Below, in pieces: positions 10,485 through 20,422 of a stretch of 64,000 nt of DNA. The stretch comes from Rhodopseudomonas infernalis (GTDB taxonomy: Bacteria > Pseudomonadota > Alphaproteobacteria > Rhizobiales > Xanthobacteraceae). Within the stretch, counting starts at the first letter, position 1. Each line of letters begins with the position of its first letter. The stretch is taken from positions 248,001 through 312,000 of the forward strand of contig NZ_JAJNAL010000002.1 of assembly GCF_022271405.1 (NCBI RefSeq), read 5' to 3'. The notes under the pieces were generated by a model that was given only the letters and a program-made list of their open reading frames with translations, was not told the origin of the DNA and ran no database searches. The translations under genes and the position numbers were made by a program.

Positions 10485-11153
10485 ATGTACGTGCCACCCG
10501 CCTTCAAGCCCGATCGATCCGCCTGCCTTGCGTTCGCGGCAGCGCGCGGCTTCGGTCTTGTGTGCGCCCATGACGGCCGCAAGCCGGTGGCGTCGCCGCT
10601 GCCGTTCGCGATCGATTATTCCAGCGACGGCACGCCGCTGCTGTCGTTCCATGTCGCGCGCGGCAATCCGCTCGCCGCGCTGGCCGATAGCCGCACGCCG
10701 TGGCTGATGGCGGTGAGCGGGCCGGGTGCCTATGTGTCGGCGGACTGGTACGCCTCGCCGGATCAGGTGCCGACCTGGCTGTATCAGAGCGTGCATCTGA
10801 CCGGCCCGGCGGCGGTGATGTCCGAGGCCGAACGCGATGCCCATCTTGACGAGGTCACCGCCGTCTTCGAAACCTCGCTGGCGCCGAAGCGGCCGTGGCG
10901 GTCGTCGAAGATGACGGCCGGACGATTGAGCGCGATGAAGAAGGCGATCGTGGGCGTGATGATGCGGGTGGATGTGGTCGAGGGCAGCTTCAAGCTCAAC
11001 CAGCACAAGTCCGACGCCGATCACATGGCCGTCGCAAACGCGCTGGCGGTGCAGCCCGATCCTGCGTCACAGGAGATCGCCGCGCAGATGATCGCGCTGC
11101 GGCCGCAACTCGACTACAACGCCGTGGCGCCCGTCGCCGAACCCGCAGTGTGA
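10485..11153 (+). CDS. PaiB-type FMN-binding negative transcriptional regulator family protein
   Basis: 222 residues, the normal length of the PaiB/FMN-binding split-barrel family. It starts [11 protein letters not shown], as family members do, and shows [23 protein letters not shown], the VHLTGP block and the tail motif [12 protein letters not shown], a near-invariant signature. In Bacillus, PaiB affects sporulation and protease genes; in proteobacteria the proteins are mostly uncharacterised flavin-binding proteins. It lies 11 bp before argC and may be co-transcribed with it. Confidence 0.92.
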   Translation: MYVPPAFKPDRSACLAFAAARGFGLVCAHDGRKPVASPLPFAIDYSSDGTPLLSFHVARGNPLAALADSRTPWLMAVSGPGAYVSADWYASPDQVPTWLYQSVHLTGPAAVMSEAERDAHLDEVTAVFETSLAPKRPWRSSKMTAGRLSAMKKAIVGVMMRVDVVEGSFKLNQHKSDADHMAVANALAVQPDPASQEIAAQMIALRPQLDYNAVAPVAEPAV

Positions 11154-11164
11154 AGGAACCCGAG

Positions 11165-12154
11165 ATGACCCTGACGGACACCACGACAAAGGCTGGCAGC
11201 AGCAGCGCCAAGCCTAGCGTCTTCATCGATGGCGCCGCCGGCACGACTGGTCTCGGCATCCGCGAGCGGCTCGCGCGTCACGGCCAGGTCGTCGTGAAGG
11301 ACATCGCCGAGGACAAGCGCAAGGATCCCGCCGCCAAGCGGGCGCTGATGGCCGAGGTCGATCTTGTCATTCTGTGCCTGCCCGACGATGCCGCGAAGGA
11401 AACCGTCGCGGTGATCGACGGCATGGGCACCGAGGCGCCGAAGGTGCTCGACGCCTCGACTGCGTTCCGCGTCGCGCCCGACTGGGTCTACGGCTTCGCC
11501 GAACTCGCGCCCGATCAGGCCGACAGAATTCGCGCTGCGAAAAAGGTCTCGAATCCGGGCTGCTATCCGACCGGCGGGGTCGCGCTGCTGCGGCCGCTGG
11601 TCGACGCCGGCCTGATCCCGTTGGACTACCCGGTGTCGATCAATGCCGTCAGCGGCTATTCGGGCGGCGGCAAATCAATGATCGCCGACTATGAGGCCGG
11701 CACGGCACCGGCGTTCGAACTCTATGGGCTCGGCCTCGCGCACAAGCATCTCGCCGAGACGCAGCTGTATTCGAAGCTGACGCGGCGGCCGATCTTCATT
11801 CCCTCGGTCGGCAACTTTCGCCAGGGCATGCTGGTGTCGGTGCCGCTGCATCTGGATACGCTGCCGGGCAAGCCGTCGGTTGCCGATCTGCACGCTGCGC
11901 TGACGAAGCGTTACGCCGGCAGTCGTTATGTGTCGGTCGCTGCGCTCGACAGCGCGGCGAATACGGGCGGCCGGATCGAGCCGGAGGCGCTGAACGAGAC
12001 CAACAAGCTCGAACTCTACGTGTTCGGCAGCGAGGCGCAGCATCAGGCCGTGCTGGTGGCGCGGCTCGACAATCTCGGCAAGGGCGCTTCGGGCGCCGCC
12101 GTGCAGAATATGCGCCTGATGTTGGACTTGCCGGACAGCGATGGAGTCGACTAA
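11165..12154 (+). CDS. argC: N-acetyl-gamma-glutamyl-phosphate reductase, short (type 2) form
   Basis: 329 residues from the ATG at 11165. ArgC reduces N-acetylglutamyl phosphate to the semialdehyde with NADPH in arginine synthesis. The Rossmann motif is [16 protein letters not shown] near residue 20. The active-site cysteine is in [20 protein letters not shown] near residue 135, and [15 protein letters not shown] follows. The short form with a GxAGTTG loop is the ArgC type 2 group common in alphaproteobacteria. A longer in-frame extension upstream overlaps the PaiB-like gene and lacks conserved features, so it is not used. A methyltransferase follows after 8 bp. Confidence 0.94.
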   Translation: MTLTDTTTKAGSSSAKPSVFIDGAAGTTGLGIRERLARHGQVVVKDIAEDKRKDPAAKRALMAEVDLVILCLPDDAAKETVAVIDGMGTEAPKVLDASTAFRVAPDWVYGFAELAPDQADRIRAAKKVSNPGCYPTGGVALLRPLVDAGLIPLDYPVSINAVSGYSGGGKSMIADYEAGTAPAFELYGLGLAHKHLAETQLYSKLTRRPIFIPSVGNFRQGMLVSVPLHLDTLPGKPSVADLHAALTKRYAGSRYVSVAALDSAANTGGRIEPEALNETNKLELYVFGSEAQHQAVLVARLDNLGKGASGAAVQNMRLMLDLPDSDGVD

Positions 12155-12162
12155 GCCGGGCC

Positions 12163-12774
12163 ATGACTCAGGCTTTCGACGATGAGACGCTGCGGTTCTA
12201 CCGCAGCAACGCTGCTGCCTATGCTGAGCGCAAGCCGGCAGGCGCCACTCTGGCGCGCTTTCTCGGCGAGCTGCCGGCAGGGGCCAAGATCCTCGAACTC
12301 GGCTGCGGCGCCGGCCATCACGCCGAGGCGATGCTCGCCGCCGGCTTCGACGTCGATGCCACCGATGGCTCGCCCGAGATGGCCGCAGAGGCGTCGCGGC
12401 GACTCGGCCGCCCGGCGCGGCCGATGCTGTTTCATCAGCTCGACGTCATCGGCGCTTACGATGGCATCTGGGCCTATGCCTGTCTGCTGCATGTGCCGCG
12501 CGACGAACTGGGCAGCGTGCTCCGTCGGATTCATCGCGCGCTGAAGCCGGGCGGGCTGTTCTATGCCAGCTTCAAGGCCGGCGAGGCAGAAGGTCGCGAC
12601 AGGCTCGCTCGCTACTACAACTATCCTTCCGAAGATTGGCTGCGCGCGCGCTATGCCGAGGCCGGCCCGTGGGATGCGCTGACCGTCGAGCGCAGCGAAG
12701 GCAAGGGGTTCGATCAGGAGCTCGCCAGCTTCCTTCACCTCTCGGCGCGCAAGCCGGTGACTGCGCCGCGCTGA
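12163..12774 (+). CDS. Class I SAM-dependent methyltransferase
   Basis: 203 residues. The SAM-binding motif I is ILELGCGAGHHAEAML near residue 40, the acidic motif II is GFDVDATDGSPEMAAEA, and motif IV is DGIWAYACLLHVPRDEL. The layout matches the methyltransferase type 11/12 group. The target molecule is unknown; with argC 8 bp upstream a link to amino-acid or arginine-derived metabolites is conceivable but unsupported. A family B repeat follows immediately. Confidence 0.9.
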   Translation: MTQAFDDETLRFYRSNAAAYAERKPAGATLARFLGELPAGAKILELGCGAGHHAEAMLAAGFDVDATDGSPEMAAEASRRLGRPARPMLFHQLDVIGAYDGIWAYACLLHVPRDELGSVLRRIHRALKPGGLFYASFKAGEAEGRDRLARYYNYPSEDWLRARYAEAGPWDALTVERSEGKGFDQELASFLHLSARKPVTAPR

Positions 12775-12782
12775 ACCCCCAC

Positions 12783-12938
12783 CGTCATTCCGGGGCGCGC
12801 CACCGGGTCCGGCCTTTGGCCGGCCCGATGACAGGCTCCGCGCGAACCCGGAATCTGACGCCGGCACGGCTTGGCTTCCGTATCGCAGACCATCTCGGGA
12901 TTCCGGGTTCGCGAGCTGCGCTCGCGCCCCGGAATGAC
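12783..12938. repeat. Mosaic palindromic repeat, family B copy 1
   Basis: The element begins CGTCATTCCGGGGCG and ends CGCCCCGGAATGAC, with the inner block GAACCCGGAATCT / ATTCCGGGTTCGC. A related element with blocks in a different order lies at 20218-20359. It occupies the gap between the methyltransferase and a small membrane protein gene. Confidence 0.85.
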
Positions 12939-13015
12939 TCGTGGAGGGGGCGTTCTCAACCGAGGACCGGCGTGCTTATATCGTTGCCTCGCATCACGAC
13001 TGTATCGGAGGCGGC

Positions 13016-13378
13016 ATGACGGCAGCGCCTGTTCTGGTGATCCTGAGCGCGGCGACGGCGCTCGGGCTGTATCTCTTGCTGTTGGTTCTGCGCGGCGAGC
13101 GCAAGCAGGGGCTGGTGGCGCTGCATCTGTTGCTCGGCTTCGGCGGCCTCGAGACCTTGGTGATGCTGCTGCACGGCACGCCGGACGGCGCCACGGCCGC
13201 CGGGAGCCTCTCGTTCGGCAAGGTCGCGGCTGGGCTGTTCGCCGTCTCGGCGTTCTCCGGCTTCATCGCCGCGCTGGCACGTCGCTCGCCAGTCGCCGCC
13301 AACGTGCTGCTCGGCACCCACGTCACCGTGGGGCTCGCCGGATTTGCGCTGGTGCTCGCTTGGGTGACGGCGACGTAG
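13016..13378 (+). CDS. Small hydrophobic membrane protein, function unknown
   Basis: 120 residues from ATG 13016, which has GGAGG seven to eleven bases upstream. Four hydrophobic segments are visible, about residues 4-24 (VLVILSAATALGLYLLLLVL), 32-50, 65-82 and 96-117 (VTVGLAGFALVLAWVTA). A few charged residues (RGERKQG, ARRSP) mark the loops. The pattern resembles small four-helix membrane proteins of unknown role in Bradyrhizobium-like bacteria. It is convergent with phaC. Confidence 0.72.
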   Translation: MTAAPVLVILSAATALGLYLLLLVLRGERKQGLVALHLLLGFGGLETLVMLLHGTPDGATAAGSLSFGKVAAGLFAVSAFSGFIAALARRSPVAANVLLGTHVTVGLAGFALVLAWVTAT

Positions 13379-13463
13379 CGACAGGGAGGCCGTCATGGCG
13401 TTCACCCGGATCGGTGCTTCGCGCCGTCCGAGTGCTCCTCGCAATTGACGTGGAGGGCCCGTT

Positions 13464-15266
13464 TTACGACCGTACCCGGACGTAGCTGCCGGGCGCATCC
13501 TCGATCGGCGGGAAGGCGTCGTTGCCGATGGCTCGGGCTGGGACGCGATCGGAGTCGAATTGCTCGATCCATGCTCGCCAATCCGGCCACCACGAGCCCT
13601 TGTGTTCCTCCGCGCCCTTCAACCATTCGGCGACCGAGCCGGCGTGAATGTTGTCGTTGGTCCAGAACTGGTACTTGTTCGCCGCCGGCGGATTGATCAC
13701 GCCGGCGATGTGGCCGGAGCCGGACAGCACATACTTCACGGGACCGCCGAAAAACTGCGAGCCGTACAGCACCGACTCGGCCGGCGCGATGTGGTCCTCG
13801 CGGGTGGCGAGGTTGTAGATCGGCACCTTGACCTTGGCGAGATCAAGCTGGGTGTCGTCGAGCACCATGGTGCCGGCCGACAGCTTGTTCTCTAGGTAGC
13901 AGTTGCGCAGATAGTAGGAGTGGTTCGCCGCCGGCATCCGCGTCGCGTCGGAATTCCAGTGCAGCAGGTCGAACGCCGAAGGCGGTTGTCCCTTCAGGTA
14001 GTTGTTCACGACGTAGGACCAGATCAGGTCGTTCGACCGTAGCATGTTGAAGGCCATCGCCATCTTGGCGCCTTCGAGCACGCCGGTATCGCGCATGTCG
14101 CGCTCCAGCGCCGAGATTTGCTCCTCGTCGACGAACACGGTGAGGTCGCCCGCATGGGTGAAGTCGACCTGCGTGGTGAGGAACGTCGCCGAGGTGACGC
14201 GCTGCCGCCGCCGCTCGGCGAGCCAGGCGAGGGTGGCGGCCAGCAGGGTGCCGCCGACGCAATAGCCGATGGTGTGCACCTTCAATTCGCCGGTGATCTT
14301 CTCGATCACGTCCATCGCGGCGAGCGGGCCGAGCTTCATGTAGTCGGCGAAGCTCTTGTCGCCCAGCGTCTTGTCCGGGTTGACCCAGGAGATCACGAAC
14401 ACCGTGAGTCCCTGGTCGACGCAGAACTTGATGAAGGACTTCTCCGGCTTGAGGTCGAGGATGTAGAATTTGTTGATCCACGGCGGCACGATCAGCAGCG
14501 GCGTGCGCAGCACCGTCTCGGTCGACGGCGTGTACTGGATCAGCTGCATGATCTCGTTCTGGAAGATCACCTTGCCGGGCGTGGTGGCGATGTTGACGCC
14601 GACCTCGAGATTGGCCGGGTCGGACTGCCGGATCTTCAGATGGCCTTTGCCGGCGACGATGTCCTCGGCCAGCATCTTCATGCCGCGCACCAGATTGTCG
14701 CCGTTGTTCTCCAGCGTGTGGCGCGTCAGCTCCGGGCTGGTCGGCACGAAGTTGGAGGGCGCCAGCGCGTTGGTGATCTGCTGGATGTAGAACGCCGCCT
14801 TCCTCTTGGTGTGCGGATCGAGGCCGTCGGCTTTCTCGACCAGCTCGTTCGCCCATTGCGAGGTGAGCAGATAGGCCTGCATCAGGAAATCGTAGAACTG
14901 GTTCGTGCGCCAGGACGGATCGGCGAACCGCTTGTCGCGCGGCGGCGGCTCGATCGTCGGCTCGACTTTCTCGCCGGTCAGTTTGCGCGAGGCGTTGCCC
15001 CAAAGGTCGAGATAAGACTTGCCGAGCTTGGCCTGCAGTTCGGCGGCTCGCGCCTGGTCTGACGTCCAATACTCGGCGACGCGGGTGAGGGTTTTGACCA
15101 TTTCGGAGAGTTCGGCCGGCGGTTGTCCGTTGGACATCGGTTCGCGCGGCTTCAGCATCGTCGCCAAGGCCTGGCCGCCGGACTCCATCGCCTGCGCCAG
15201 ATTGCGCGCGAAAGCCTCTGGATCGAACTTCTTCGCAGTCGCTGTTTCTGGTAGCATGTCGGTCAT
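13464..15266 (-). CDS. phaC: Class I poly(R)-hydroxyalkanoate synthase
   Basis: 600 residues from ATG 15266; a GTG five codons earlier is also open. PhaC polymerises (R)-3-hydroxyacyl-CoA, mainly 3-hydroxybutyryl-CoA, into storage granules. The lipase-like box with catalytic cysteine is [16 protein letters not shown], the acidic residue is in [13 protein letters not shown] and the histidine in [14 protein letters not shown]. The N-terminal PhaC_N region ([20 protein letters not shown] and [15 protein letters not shown]) is present. The length and single subunit fit class I. phaA, phaB, phasin and phaR are not in the window. Confidence 0.96.
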   Translation of the reverse strand: MTDMLPETATAKKFDPEAFARNLAQAMESGGQALATMLKPREPMSNGQPPAELSEMVKTLTRVAEYWTSDQARAAELQAKLGKSYLDLWGNASRKLTGEKVEPTIEPPPRDKRFADPSWRTNQFYDFLMQAYLLTSQWANELVEKADGLDPHTKRKAAFYIQQITNALAPSNFVPTSPELTRHTLENNGDNLVRGMKMLAEDIVAGKGHLKIRQSDPANLEVGVNIATTPGKVIFQNEIMQLIQYTPSTETVLRTPLLIVPPWINKFYILDLKPEKSFIKFCVDQGLTVFVISWVNPDKTLGDKSFADYMKLGPLAAMDVIEKITGELKVHTIGYCVGGTLLAATLAWLAERRRQRVTSATFLTTQVDFTHAGDLTVFVDEEQISALERDMRDTGVLEGAKMAMAFNMLRSNDLIWSYVVNNYLKGQPPSAFDLLHWNSDATRMPAANHSYYLRNCYLENKLSAGTMVLDDTQLDLAKVKVPIYNLATREDHIAPAESVLYGSQFFGGPVKYVLSGSGHIAGVINPPAANKYQFWTNDNIHAGSVAEWLKGAEEHKGSWWPDWRAWIEQFDSDRVPARAIGNDAFPPIEDAPGSYVRVRS

Positions 15267-15558
15267 CGGCGGACGCTTCACTCTGTTCGAATTTTTGATA
15301 CGCTTTTCACGTTATGCCATCGATGATGACATAGTTCGGTAAATCTCGCTGAATTCGATGTGCTGCAGTGCGTCATTGCGCTTGATTTAGCCACATTGGC
15401 ATCTCACTGACGTAGCATGGTGCAGGTGGGCTTGTTGCGGGAATAAGGTTTTACGGCGCTTCGGGTTCGGATATTTGACGATTAATGCTTCGGCGTGCGA
15501 CCAGTCGCCGCCGCAAGGTCGAGGATGGGTTTTGCAGGTCAAGCGACAGACGGGAACG

Positions 15559-15891
15559 ATGCCGATCCGGACGCTGCGCCACCTTGGCGCAGGGCGTGGC
15601 CGCGCGGCTGTGCTGTTGGTCGCGCTCGGGTTCGGCACGCTCGGCCTCGGCGGATGCTCGATTTCGGTGTCGGATATGCCGATACTGGGTGGCAGTGAAC
15701 GGGCAGAGCAGCCGAAAGACCAGCAGGGCTTCCCCGCCGTCAATGATCTGCCCGCGAACCGCGACGAAGCCGTGCTGGCTCCCGCCGAACGCAACAAGAT
15801 CGAGCAGGAATTGATCGCCGCCCGCGAGCGCCAGGCGGCCTCGAACGCCAATGCCAGCGCCGCGCCGGCCAAGCCGGCCGCCGCCAAATAG
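15559..15891 (+). CDS. Small lipoprotein, alanine-rich tail
   Basis: 110 residues from ATG 15559; an in-frame start 28 codons earlier would place the signal peptide too far inside. The N-terminus has a basic stretch, then the hydrophobic VLLVALGFGTLGL and the lipobox LGGC (cysteine at about residue 33), so this is a probable outer-membrane or periplasmic lipoprotein. A coiled stretch DEAVLAPAERNKIEQEL-IAARERQ is followed by an Ala/Pro/Lys tail. The function is unknown. It precedes the aminotransferase gene by 190 bp. Confidence 0.78.
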   Translation: MPIRTLRHLGAGRGRAAVLLVALGFGTLGLGGCSISVSDMPILGGSERAEQPKDQQGFPAVNDLPANRDEAVLAPAERNKIEQELIAARERQAASNANASAAPAKPAAAK

Positions 15892-16081
15892 TCGTCAACG
15901 TCGCCGGTGCACGAACGGCGGCGGTGGCAGATCACCGTTCGCAGGCCGGCGCAGCACAAACACCGTCCTCGACCTGATCCGCCGCAAAATCGTGCGATTA
16001 AGAGCGTTTCTGCGCCTGAATCGGATTCCCCTCCGATCAAGAACGCGGTAACGATCCAGCCGCACCCCGGAGTCGAGGACC

Positions 16082-17302
16082 ATGGAAGAATTCTACCGCA
16101 TCCGCCGTTTGCCGCCTTACGTGTTCGAACAGGTCAACCGGGCCAAGGCGGCCGCGCGGAACGCCGGGGCCGACATCATCGACATGGGGATGGGCAATCC
16201 GGACCTGCCGGCGCCGCCGCATGTGCTGGAAAAGCTCAAGGAAGTTCTCGGCAAGCCGCGCACCGACCGCTATTCGGCGTCCCGCGGCATCACCGGGCTG
16301 CGCAAGGCCCAGGCCGCCTATTATGAGCGCCGGTTCGGGGTCAAGCTGAACCCCGACACTCAGGTGGTGGCCACCCTCGGCTCGAAGGAAGGCTTCGCCA
16401 ACGTCGCCCAGGCGATCACCGCGCCCGGTGATGTCGTGCTGTGCCCGAACCCGAGCTACCCGATCCACGCCTTCGGCTTCCTGATGGCGGGCGGCGTGAT
16501 CCGCTCGGTGCCGTCCGAGCCGACCCCAGAGTTCTTCGCTGCCGCCGAGCGGGCGATCATTCATTCGATCCCCAAGCCGATCGCGATGATCGTCTGCTAC
16601 CCGTCGAACCCGACCGCCTATGTGGCGTCGCTCGACTTCTACAAGGACCTGGTCGCGTTCGCGAAGAAGCACGAGATCTACATCCTGTCCGATCTCGCTT
16701 ACGCCGAGGTGTATTTCGACGACGCCAACCCGCCGCCCTCGGTGCTGCAGGTGCCGGGCGCGATGGACGTCACCGTCGAGTTCACCTCGATGTCGAAGAC
16801 GTTCTCGATGGCCGGCTGGCGAATGGGCTTCGCGGTCGGCAACGAGCGCATCATCGCGGCGCTGGCGCGGGTGAAGTCGTATCTCGACTACGGCGCCTTC
16901 ACGCCGGTGCAGGTCGCCGCCACCGCGGCGCTGAACGGCCCCGACGACTGCATCAAGGAGATGCGCGAGACGTACAAGAAGCGCCGCGACGCGCTGGTCG
17001 AGAGCTTCGGCCGCGCCGGCTGGGAGATCCCGCCGCCGCAGGCCTCGATGTTCGCCTGGGCGCCGTTGCCGCCGGCGTTCCGCGAGATCGGCAGCATGCA
17101 GTTCGCCACCCTGATGGTGGAGAAGTCCGGCGTCGTGGTGTCGCCCGGTGTCGCCTTCGGCGAGCACGGCGAGGGCTACGTCCGCATCGCGATGGTGGAA
17201 AACGAGCAGCGTATCCGCCAGGCTGCGCGCGGCGTCCGGCGCTTCCTTGAAAGCGGCGTCGAAACGTTGCACAACGTGGTTCCTCTCGCCACCAGGCGGT
17301 AG
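16082..17302 (+). CDS. Class I aminotransferase, AlaC-like
   Basis: 406 residues. Fold-type I PLP aminotransferase with PLP lysine in SMSKTFSMAGWRMGFAVG near residue 240, the aspartate-pyridine contact in LSDLAYAEVYFD, and the N-terminal block DIIDMGMGNPDLPAPPHV. The substrate-facing motif YPSNPTAYV is intact. It resembles AlaC/YfdZ (glutamate-pyruvate aminotransferase) and LL-diaminopimelate aminotransferase-like enzymes. Homoserine dehydrogenase follows after 71 bp on the same strand, so the pair links alanine or aspartate metabolism to the threonine/methionine branch. Confidence 0.92.
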   Translation: MEEFYRIRRLPPYVFEQVNRAKAAARNAGADIIDMGMGNPDLPAPPHVLEKLKEVLGKPRTDRYSASRGITGLRKAQAAYYERRFGVKLNPDTQVVATLGSKEGFANVAQAITAPGDVVLCPNPSYPIHAFGFLMAGGVIRSVPSEPTPEFFAAAERAIIHSIPKPIAMIVCYPSNPTAYVASLDFYKDLVAFAKKHEIYILSDLAYAEVYFDDANPPPSVLQVPGAMDVTVEFTSMSKTFSMAGWRMGFAVGNERIIAALARVKSYLDYGAFTPVQVAATAALNGPDDCIKEMRETYKKRRDALVESFGRAGWEIPPPQASMFAWAPLPPAFREIGSMQFATLMVEKSGVVVSPGVAFGEHGEGYVRIAMVENEQRIRQAARGVRRFLESGVETLHNVVPLATRR

Positions 17303-17373
17303 GACCCGGTTCCCGGAGGCCGCGTTCGCCGGCCTCCGTTTTCAGCAGACTTCAGACGACAGGTTCGGCGCCG

Positions 17374-18693
17374 ATGGACGCGCTCAGAGTAGGTATTGCG
17401 GGTCTCGGCACCGTAGGCGCCGAAGTGGTCCGTGTCATCGAACGGCAGCAGCGGACGCTCGCGGCTCGCTGCGGTCGGCCGATCCGCGTGGTCGCCGTGA
17501 CCGCCCGGTCGAAGACCAAGAAGCGCGGGCTCGACCTGCGCGGTATCGCCTGGGCCAAGAGCCCGCTGGCGCTCGCCACCGATCCCAACATCGACTGTTT
17601 CGTGGAACTGATCGGCGGCGCCGGTGATCCGGCCGGACCGGCGATCGAGGCGGCCCTGGCTGCCGGCAAGTCGGTGGTCACCGCCAACAAGGCGCTGGTC
17701 GCCAAGCACGGCTTGAAGCTGGCCGCGCTCGCTGAAAAGCACGCGGTGGCTCTCAACTACGAGGCCGCCGTCGGCGCCGCGATCCCGGTGATCAAGACGC
17801 TGCGCGAAGGCCTGGCCGGCACCGATATCGAGCGCGTCTATGGCATCCTCAACGGCACCTGCAACTACATCCTGACCCGCATGGAGCAGGAGGGGCTGTC
17901 GTTCGACGCCTGCCTCGCCGATGCGCAGCGGCTCGGCTATGCCGAGGCCGACCCGACTTTCGACATCGACGGTCACGACACCGCACAGAAGCTGTCGATC
18001 CTCGCCAGCCTGGCGTTCGGCACCAAGGTGTCGGAGAGCTCGGTCTATGTCGAAGGCATCCGCTCGATCACCCCGGAGGATCTGCGCGCCGCCGACGATC
18101 TCGGCTATCGCGTCAAGCTGCTCGGCGTCGCTGTGCGCACCGCCAAGGGCATCGAGCAGCGCGTCCACCCGACCATGGTGCCGAAGGCGTCGTCGATCGC
18201 GCAGGTGATGGGCGTCACCAATGCGGTGTCGATCGATGGCGACGGCATTGCGCCGATCACGCTGGTCGGCGCCGGAGCCGGCTCGGCCGCGACCGCCTCG
18301 GCGGTGGTCGCCGACATTGCCGATGTTGCCCGCGGCATCCGCGCCGAACCGTTCGGCCGGCCTGTGGCCAAGCTCGCCGCCATCAGCAAGGCGCCGATGC
18401 AGCGCCACGAGGGCGGCTATTATCTGCGCCTGCTGGCGCGCGACCACGCCGGCACCGCGGCAACCATCGCCACCCGGCTCGCCGAACAGGAAATTTCGAT
18501 TGAATCGATCGTGCAGCGGCACGCGGCGTCCACGACCGACGGAGCCGGCACGCCGGCCAAGTCGTCGCCGGTGCCGGTGATCCTGATCACTTACGCGACC
18601 AGCGAGGATGCGGTGCGCCGCGCAATCCAGGCTGTGCAGCGCGACAAGGTGATCAGCGGCCGGCCGCAGGTCATCCGCATCGAGAAGAATTAG
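17374..18693 (+). CDS. hom: Homoserine dehydrogenase
   Basis: 439 residues, the usual length for the enzyme with a C-terminal ACT domain. It reduces aspartate semialdehyde to homoserine for threonine and methionine synthesis. The NAD(P) motif GIAGLGTVGAEVVRVIE starts at residue 7. The active-site stretch includes ANKALVAKHG, GILNGTCNYILTRM and AEADPTFDIDGHDTAQKLSI, the family signature. The ACT domain runs from about residue 350 (YYLRLLARDHAGTAATIATR), consistent with feedback control by threonine. It lies between the aminotransferase and class II FBPase genes on the same strand. Confidence 0.97.
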   Translation: MDALRVGIAGLGTVGAEVVRVIERQQRTLAARCGRPIRVVAVTARSKTKKRGLDLRGIAWAKSPLALATDPNIDCFVELIGGAGDPAGPAIEAALAAGKSVVTANKALVAKHGLKLAALAEKHAVALNYEAAVGAAIPVIKTLREGLAGTDIERVYGILNGTCNYILTRMEQEGLSFDACLADAQRLGYAEADPTFDIDGHDTAQKLSILASLAFGTKVSESSVYVEGIRSITPEDLRAADDLGYRVKLLGVAVRTAKGIEQRVHPTMVPKASSIAQVMGVTNAVSIDGDGIAPITLVGAGAGSAATASAVVADIADVARGIRAEPFGRPVAKLAAISKAPMQRHEGGYYLRLLARDHAGTAATIATRLAEQEISIESIVQRHAASTTDGAGTPAKSSPVPVILITYATSEDAVRRAIQAVQRDKVISGRPQVIRIEKN

Positions 18694-18754
18694 TTACGTC
18701 AGGGACAGTGTGCCTGCGCCGCTGGGGCGTGGGCGGAGTTTTGAGGAGAGGCCG

Positions 18755-19759
18755 ATGTCGACCACCATTTCCGTTCCGCCGCAATTGTTGCTGGAGCGCA
18801 TTCTGACGCTCGAGATCGTGCGCGTGACGGAGCGTGCGGCGGTGTCGGCGGCCCGCCTGCGCGGCCACGGCAACGAAAAGGGCGCCGACCAGGCGGCGGT
18901 CGACGCGATGCGTCGCGAGCTCAACAAGATGCCGATCGAAGGCACCGTCGTGATCGGCGAGGGCGAGCGCGACGAAGCGCCGATGCTGTTCATCGGCGAG
19001 AAGGTCGGCGCCGGCATCGACGGCGGCCCCAAGGTCGACATCGCGGTCGACCCGCTCGAAGGCACCACGCTGTGCGCCAAGAACATGCCGGGCTCGATCG
19101 CCACCATGGCGATGGCGGAAGGCGGCACGCTGCTGCACGCGCCCGACGTCTACATGCAGAAGATCGCGATCGGCCCGGGCTACGACAAGAACCTGATCGA
19201 CATCGACGCGTCGCCGGAAGACAACATCCAGCGCCTGGCGAAGGCCAAGGGTGTGCCGACTCACGGCGTCACCGTGCTGGTGCTGGACCGTCCGCGCCAT
19301 GCCGAGCTGATCGCCAAGATCCGCGCCACCGGCGCCGGCGTGCAGCTGATCACCGACGGCGACGTCGCCGGCGTGATCCATTGCGCCGATCCGGAGAACA
19401 CCGGCGTCGACATCTACATGGGCACCGGCGGCGCGCCGGAAGGCGTGCTGGCTGCTGCGGCGCTGCGCTGCATCGGCGGCCAGATGCAGTGCCGTCTGCT
19501 GCTCGACACCCACTCCAAGCGCAACCGCGCCGAGTCGATGGGCATCGAGGATCCGAACTTCGTGTATCAGATCGAGGACATGGTGAAGGGCGACTGTCTG
19601 TTCGCCGCCACCGGCGTCACCGACGGATCGCTGCTGTCGGGCGTCAAGTTCCGCAAGGACGTGATCCAGACCGAGACCGTGGTGATGCGCTCGGTGACCG
19701 GCACCGTGCGCTACATCAAGGCCGATCACCGCCAGTTCGAGAAGTTCCACCTCGATTGA
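18755..19759 (+). CDS. glpX: Class II fructose-1,6-bisphosphatase
   Basis: 334 residues from ATG 18755, preceded by GAGGAGAG. GlpX hydrolyses fructose 1,6-bisphosphate in gluconeogenesis, and sedoheptulose bisphosphate in autotrophs. Metal and phosphate-binding motifs are visible: GTVVIGEGERDEAPMLF, DIAVDPLEGTTLCAKNMPGS and ITDGDVAGVI. The C-terminal VVMRSVTGTVRYIKADH is typical. The gene sits 61 bp after hom and 11 bp before the GNAT gene. It may work with a Calvin cycle FBPase elsewhere in the genome. Confidence 0.96.
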   Translation: MSTTISVPPQLLLERILTLEIVRVTERAAVSAARLRGHGNEKGADQAAVDAMRRELNKMPIEGTVVIGEGERDEAPMLFIGEKVGAGIDGGPKVDIAVDPLEGTTLCAKNMPGSIATMAMAEGGTLLHAPDVYMQKIAIGPGYDKNLIDIDASPEDNIQRLAKAKGVPTHGVTVLVLDRPRHAELIAKIRATGAGVQLITDGDVAGVIHCADPENTGVDIYMGTGGAPEGVLAAAALRCIGGQMQCRLLLDTHSKRNRAESMGIEDPNFVYQIEDMVKGDCLFAATGVTDGSLLSGVKFRKDVIQTETVVMRSVTGTVRYIKADHRQFEKFHLD

Positions 19760-19770
19760 GGAGCGTCGTC

Positions 19771-20214
19771 ATGGCCGTCCTGATCCGTCCTGTCGGCCCT
19801 GACGAACGTGCCGCCTGGGAACCGCTCTGGGCCGGCTACCTCGACTTTTATCAAGCAACGCTCGCGCCCGGGACCAATGACGTCACCTGGGCCCGATTCC
19901 ACGATGACGCCGAGCCGATGTATCTGCTCGGCGCCTATGTGGACGGCAAGCTCACCGGCATCGTTCAGTTCATCTATCACCGCTCGTGCTGGACGGCGGG
20001 CGACTACTGCTATCTGCAGGATCTGTTCGTCGACAACAGTGCCCGCGGACTCGGCCTCGGCCGCAAGCTGATCGAGGCGGTGTACGCCCGCGCCAAGGCC
20101 GACGGCTGCAGCCGCGTGCACTGGCTGACGCAGCCCGGCAACACCACCGCGCGCCTGTTGTACGACCGCATCGCCGACGATTCCGGCTTCATGCAGTATC
20201 GGAAGTTGTTTTAG
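19771..20214 (+). CDS. GNAT family N-acetyltransferase
   Basis: 147 residues. The acetyl-CoA binding motif A is YLQDLFVDNSARGLGLGRKL near residues 88-107, followed by IEAVYARAKADGCSRVHW and the motif B segment ARLLYDRI. The start MAVLIRPVGPDERAAWEPLW is typical of GNATs of the RimI/diamine acetyltransferase type. The start codon lies 11 bp after the glpX stop with GAGGAG just upstream, so it is translationally coupled or in the same operon. The substrate is unknown. Confidence 0.9.
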   Translation: MAVLIRPVGPDERAAWEPLWAGYLDFYQATLAPGTNDVTWARFHDDAEPMYLLGAYVDGKLTGIVQFIYHRSCWTAGDYCYLQDLFVDNSARGLGLGRKLIEAVYARAKADGCSRVHWLTQPGNTTARLLYDRIADDSGFMQYRKLF

Positions 20215-20217
20215 GTC

Positions 20218-20359
20218 GTCATTCCGGGGCGACCGCAGCGCAGCTGCGGGCGAACCCGGAATCTCAAGCCTGGTTCTTGCCGATCGAGATTCCGGGTTCG
20301 CGCGGAGCCTGTCGTCGGGCCGGCCAAAGGCCGGACCCGATGGCGCGCCCCGGAATGAC
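20218..20359. repeat. Mosaic palindromic repeat, family B copy 2
   Basis: It starts CGTCATTCCGGGGCG three bases after the GNAT stop codon and ends CGCGCCCCGGAATGAC. The inner pair GAACCCGGAATCT / AGATTCCGGGTTCGCG and the block GGGCCGGCCAAAGGCCGGACC match 12783-12938, but the blocks sit on the opposite side, showing recombination between units of one family. Confidence 0.85.
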
Positions 20360-20422
20360 AACGATAGGGCGAACAAGAACAAGCAGGCATGATGGCTGAA
20401 TGCGTAGCAAGGGAGAGAAACA

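Noticed and set aside
10895-11164. Upstream extension of the argC frame
   Set aside because: It overlaps the PaiB-like gene in another frame and lacks ArgC features. The ATG at 11165 places the Rossmann motif at the normal position.
13843-15069. A 408-codon leftward frame within phaC
   Set aside because: It overlaps the true phaC frame on the same strand and is almost only Arg, Ala, Gly and His. The PhaC motifs are in the other frame.
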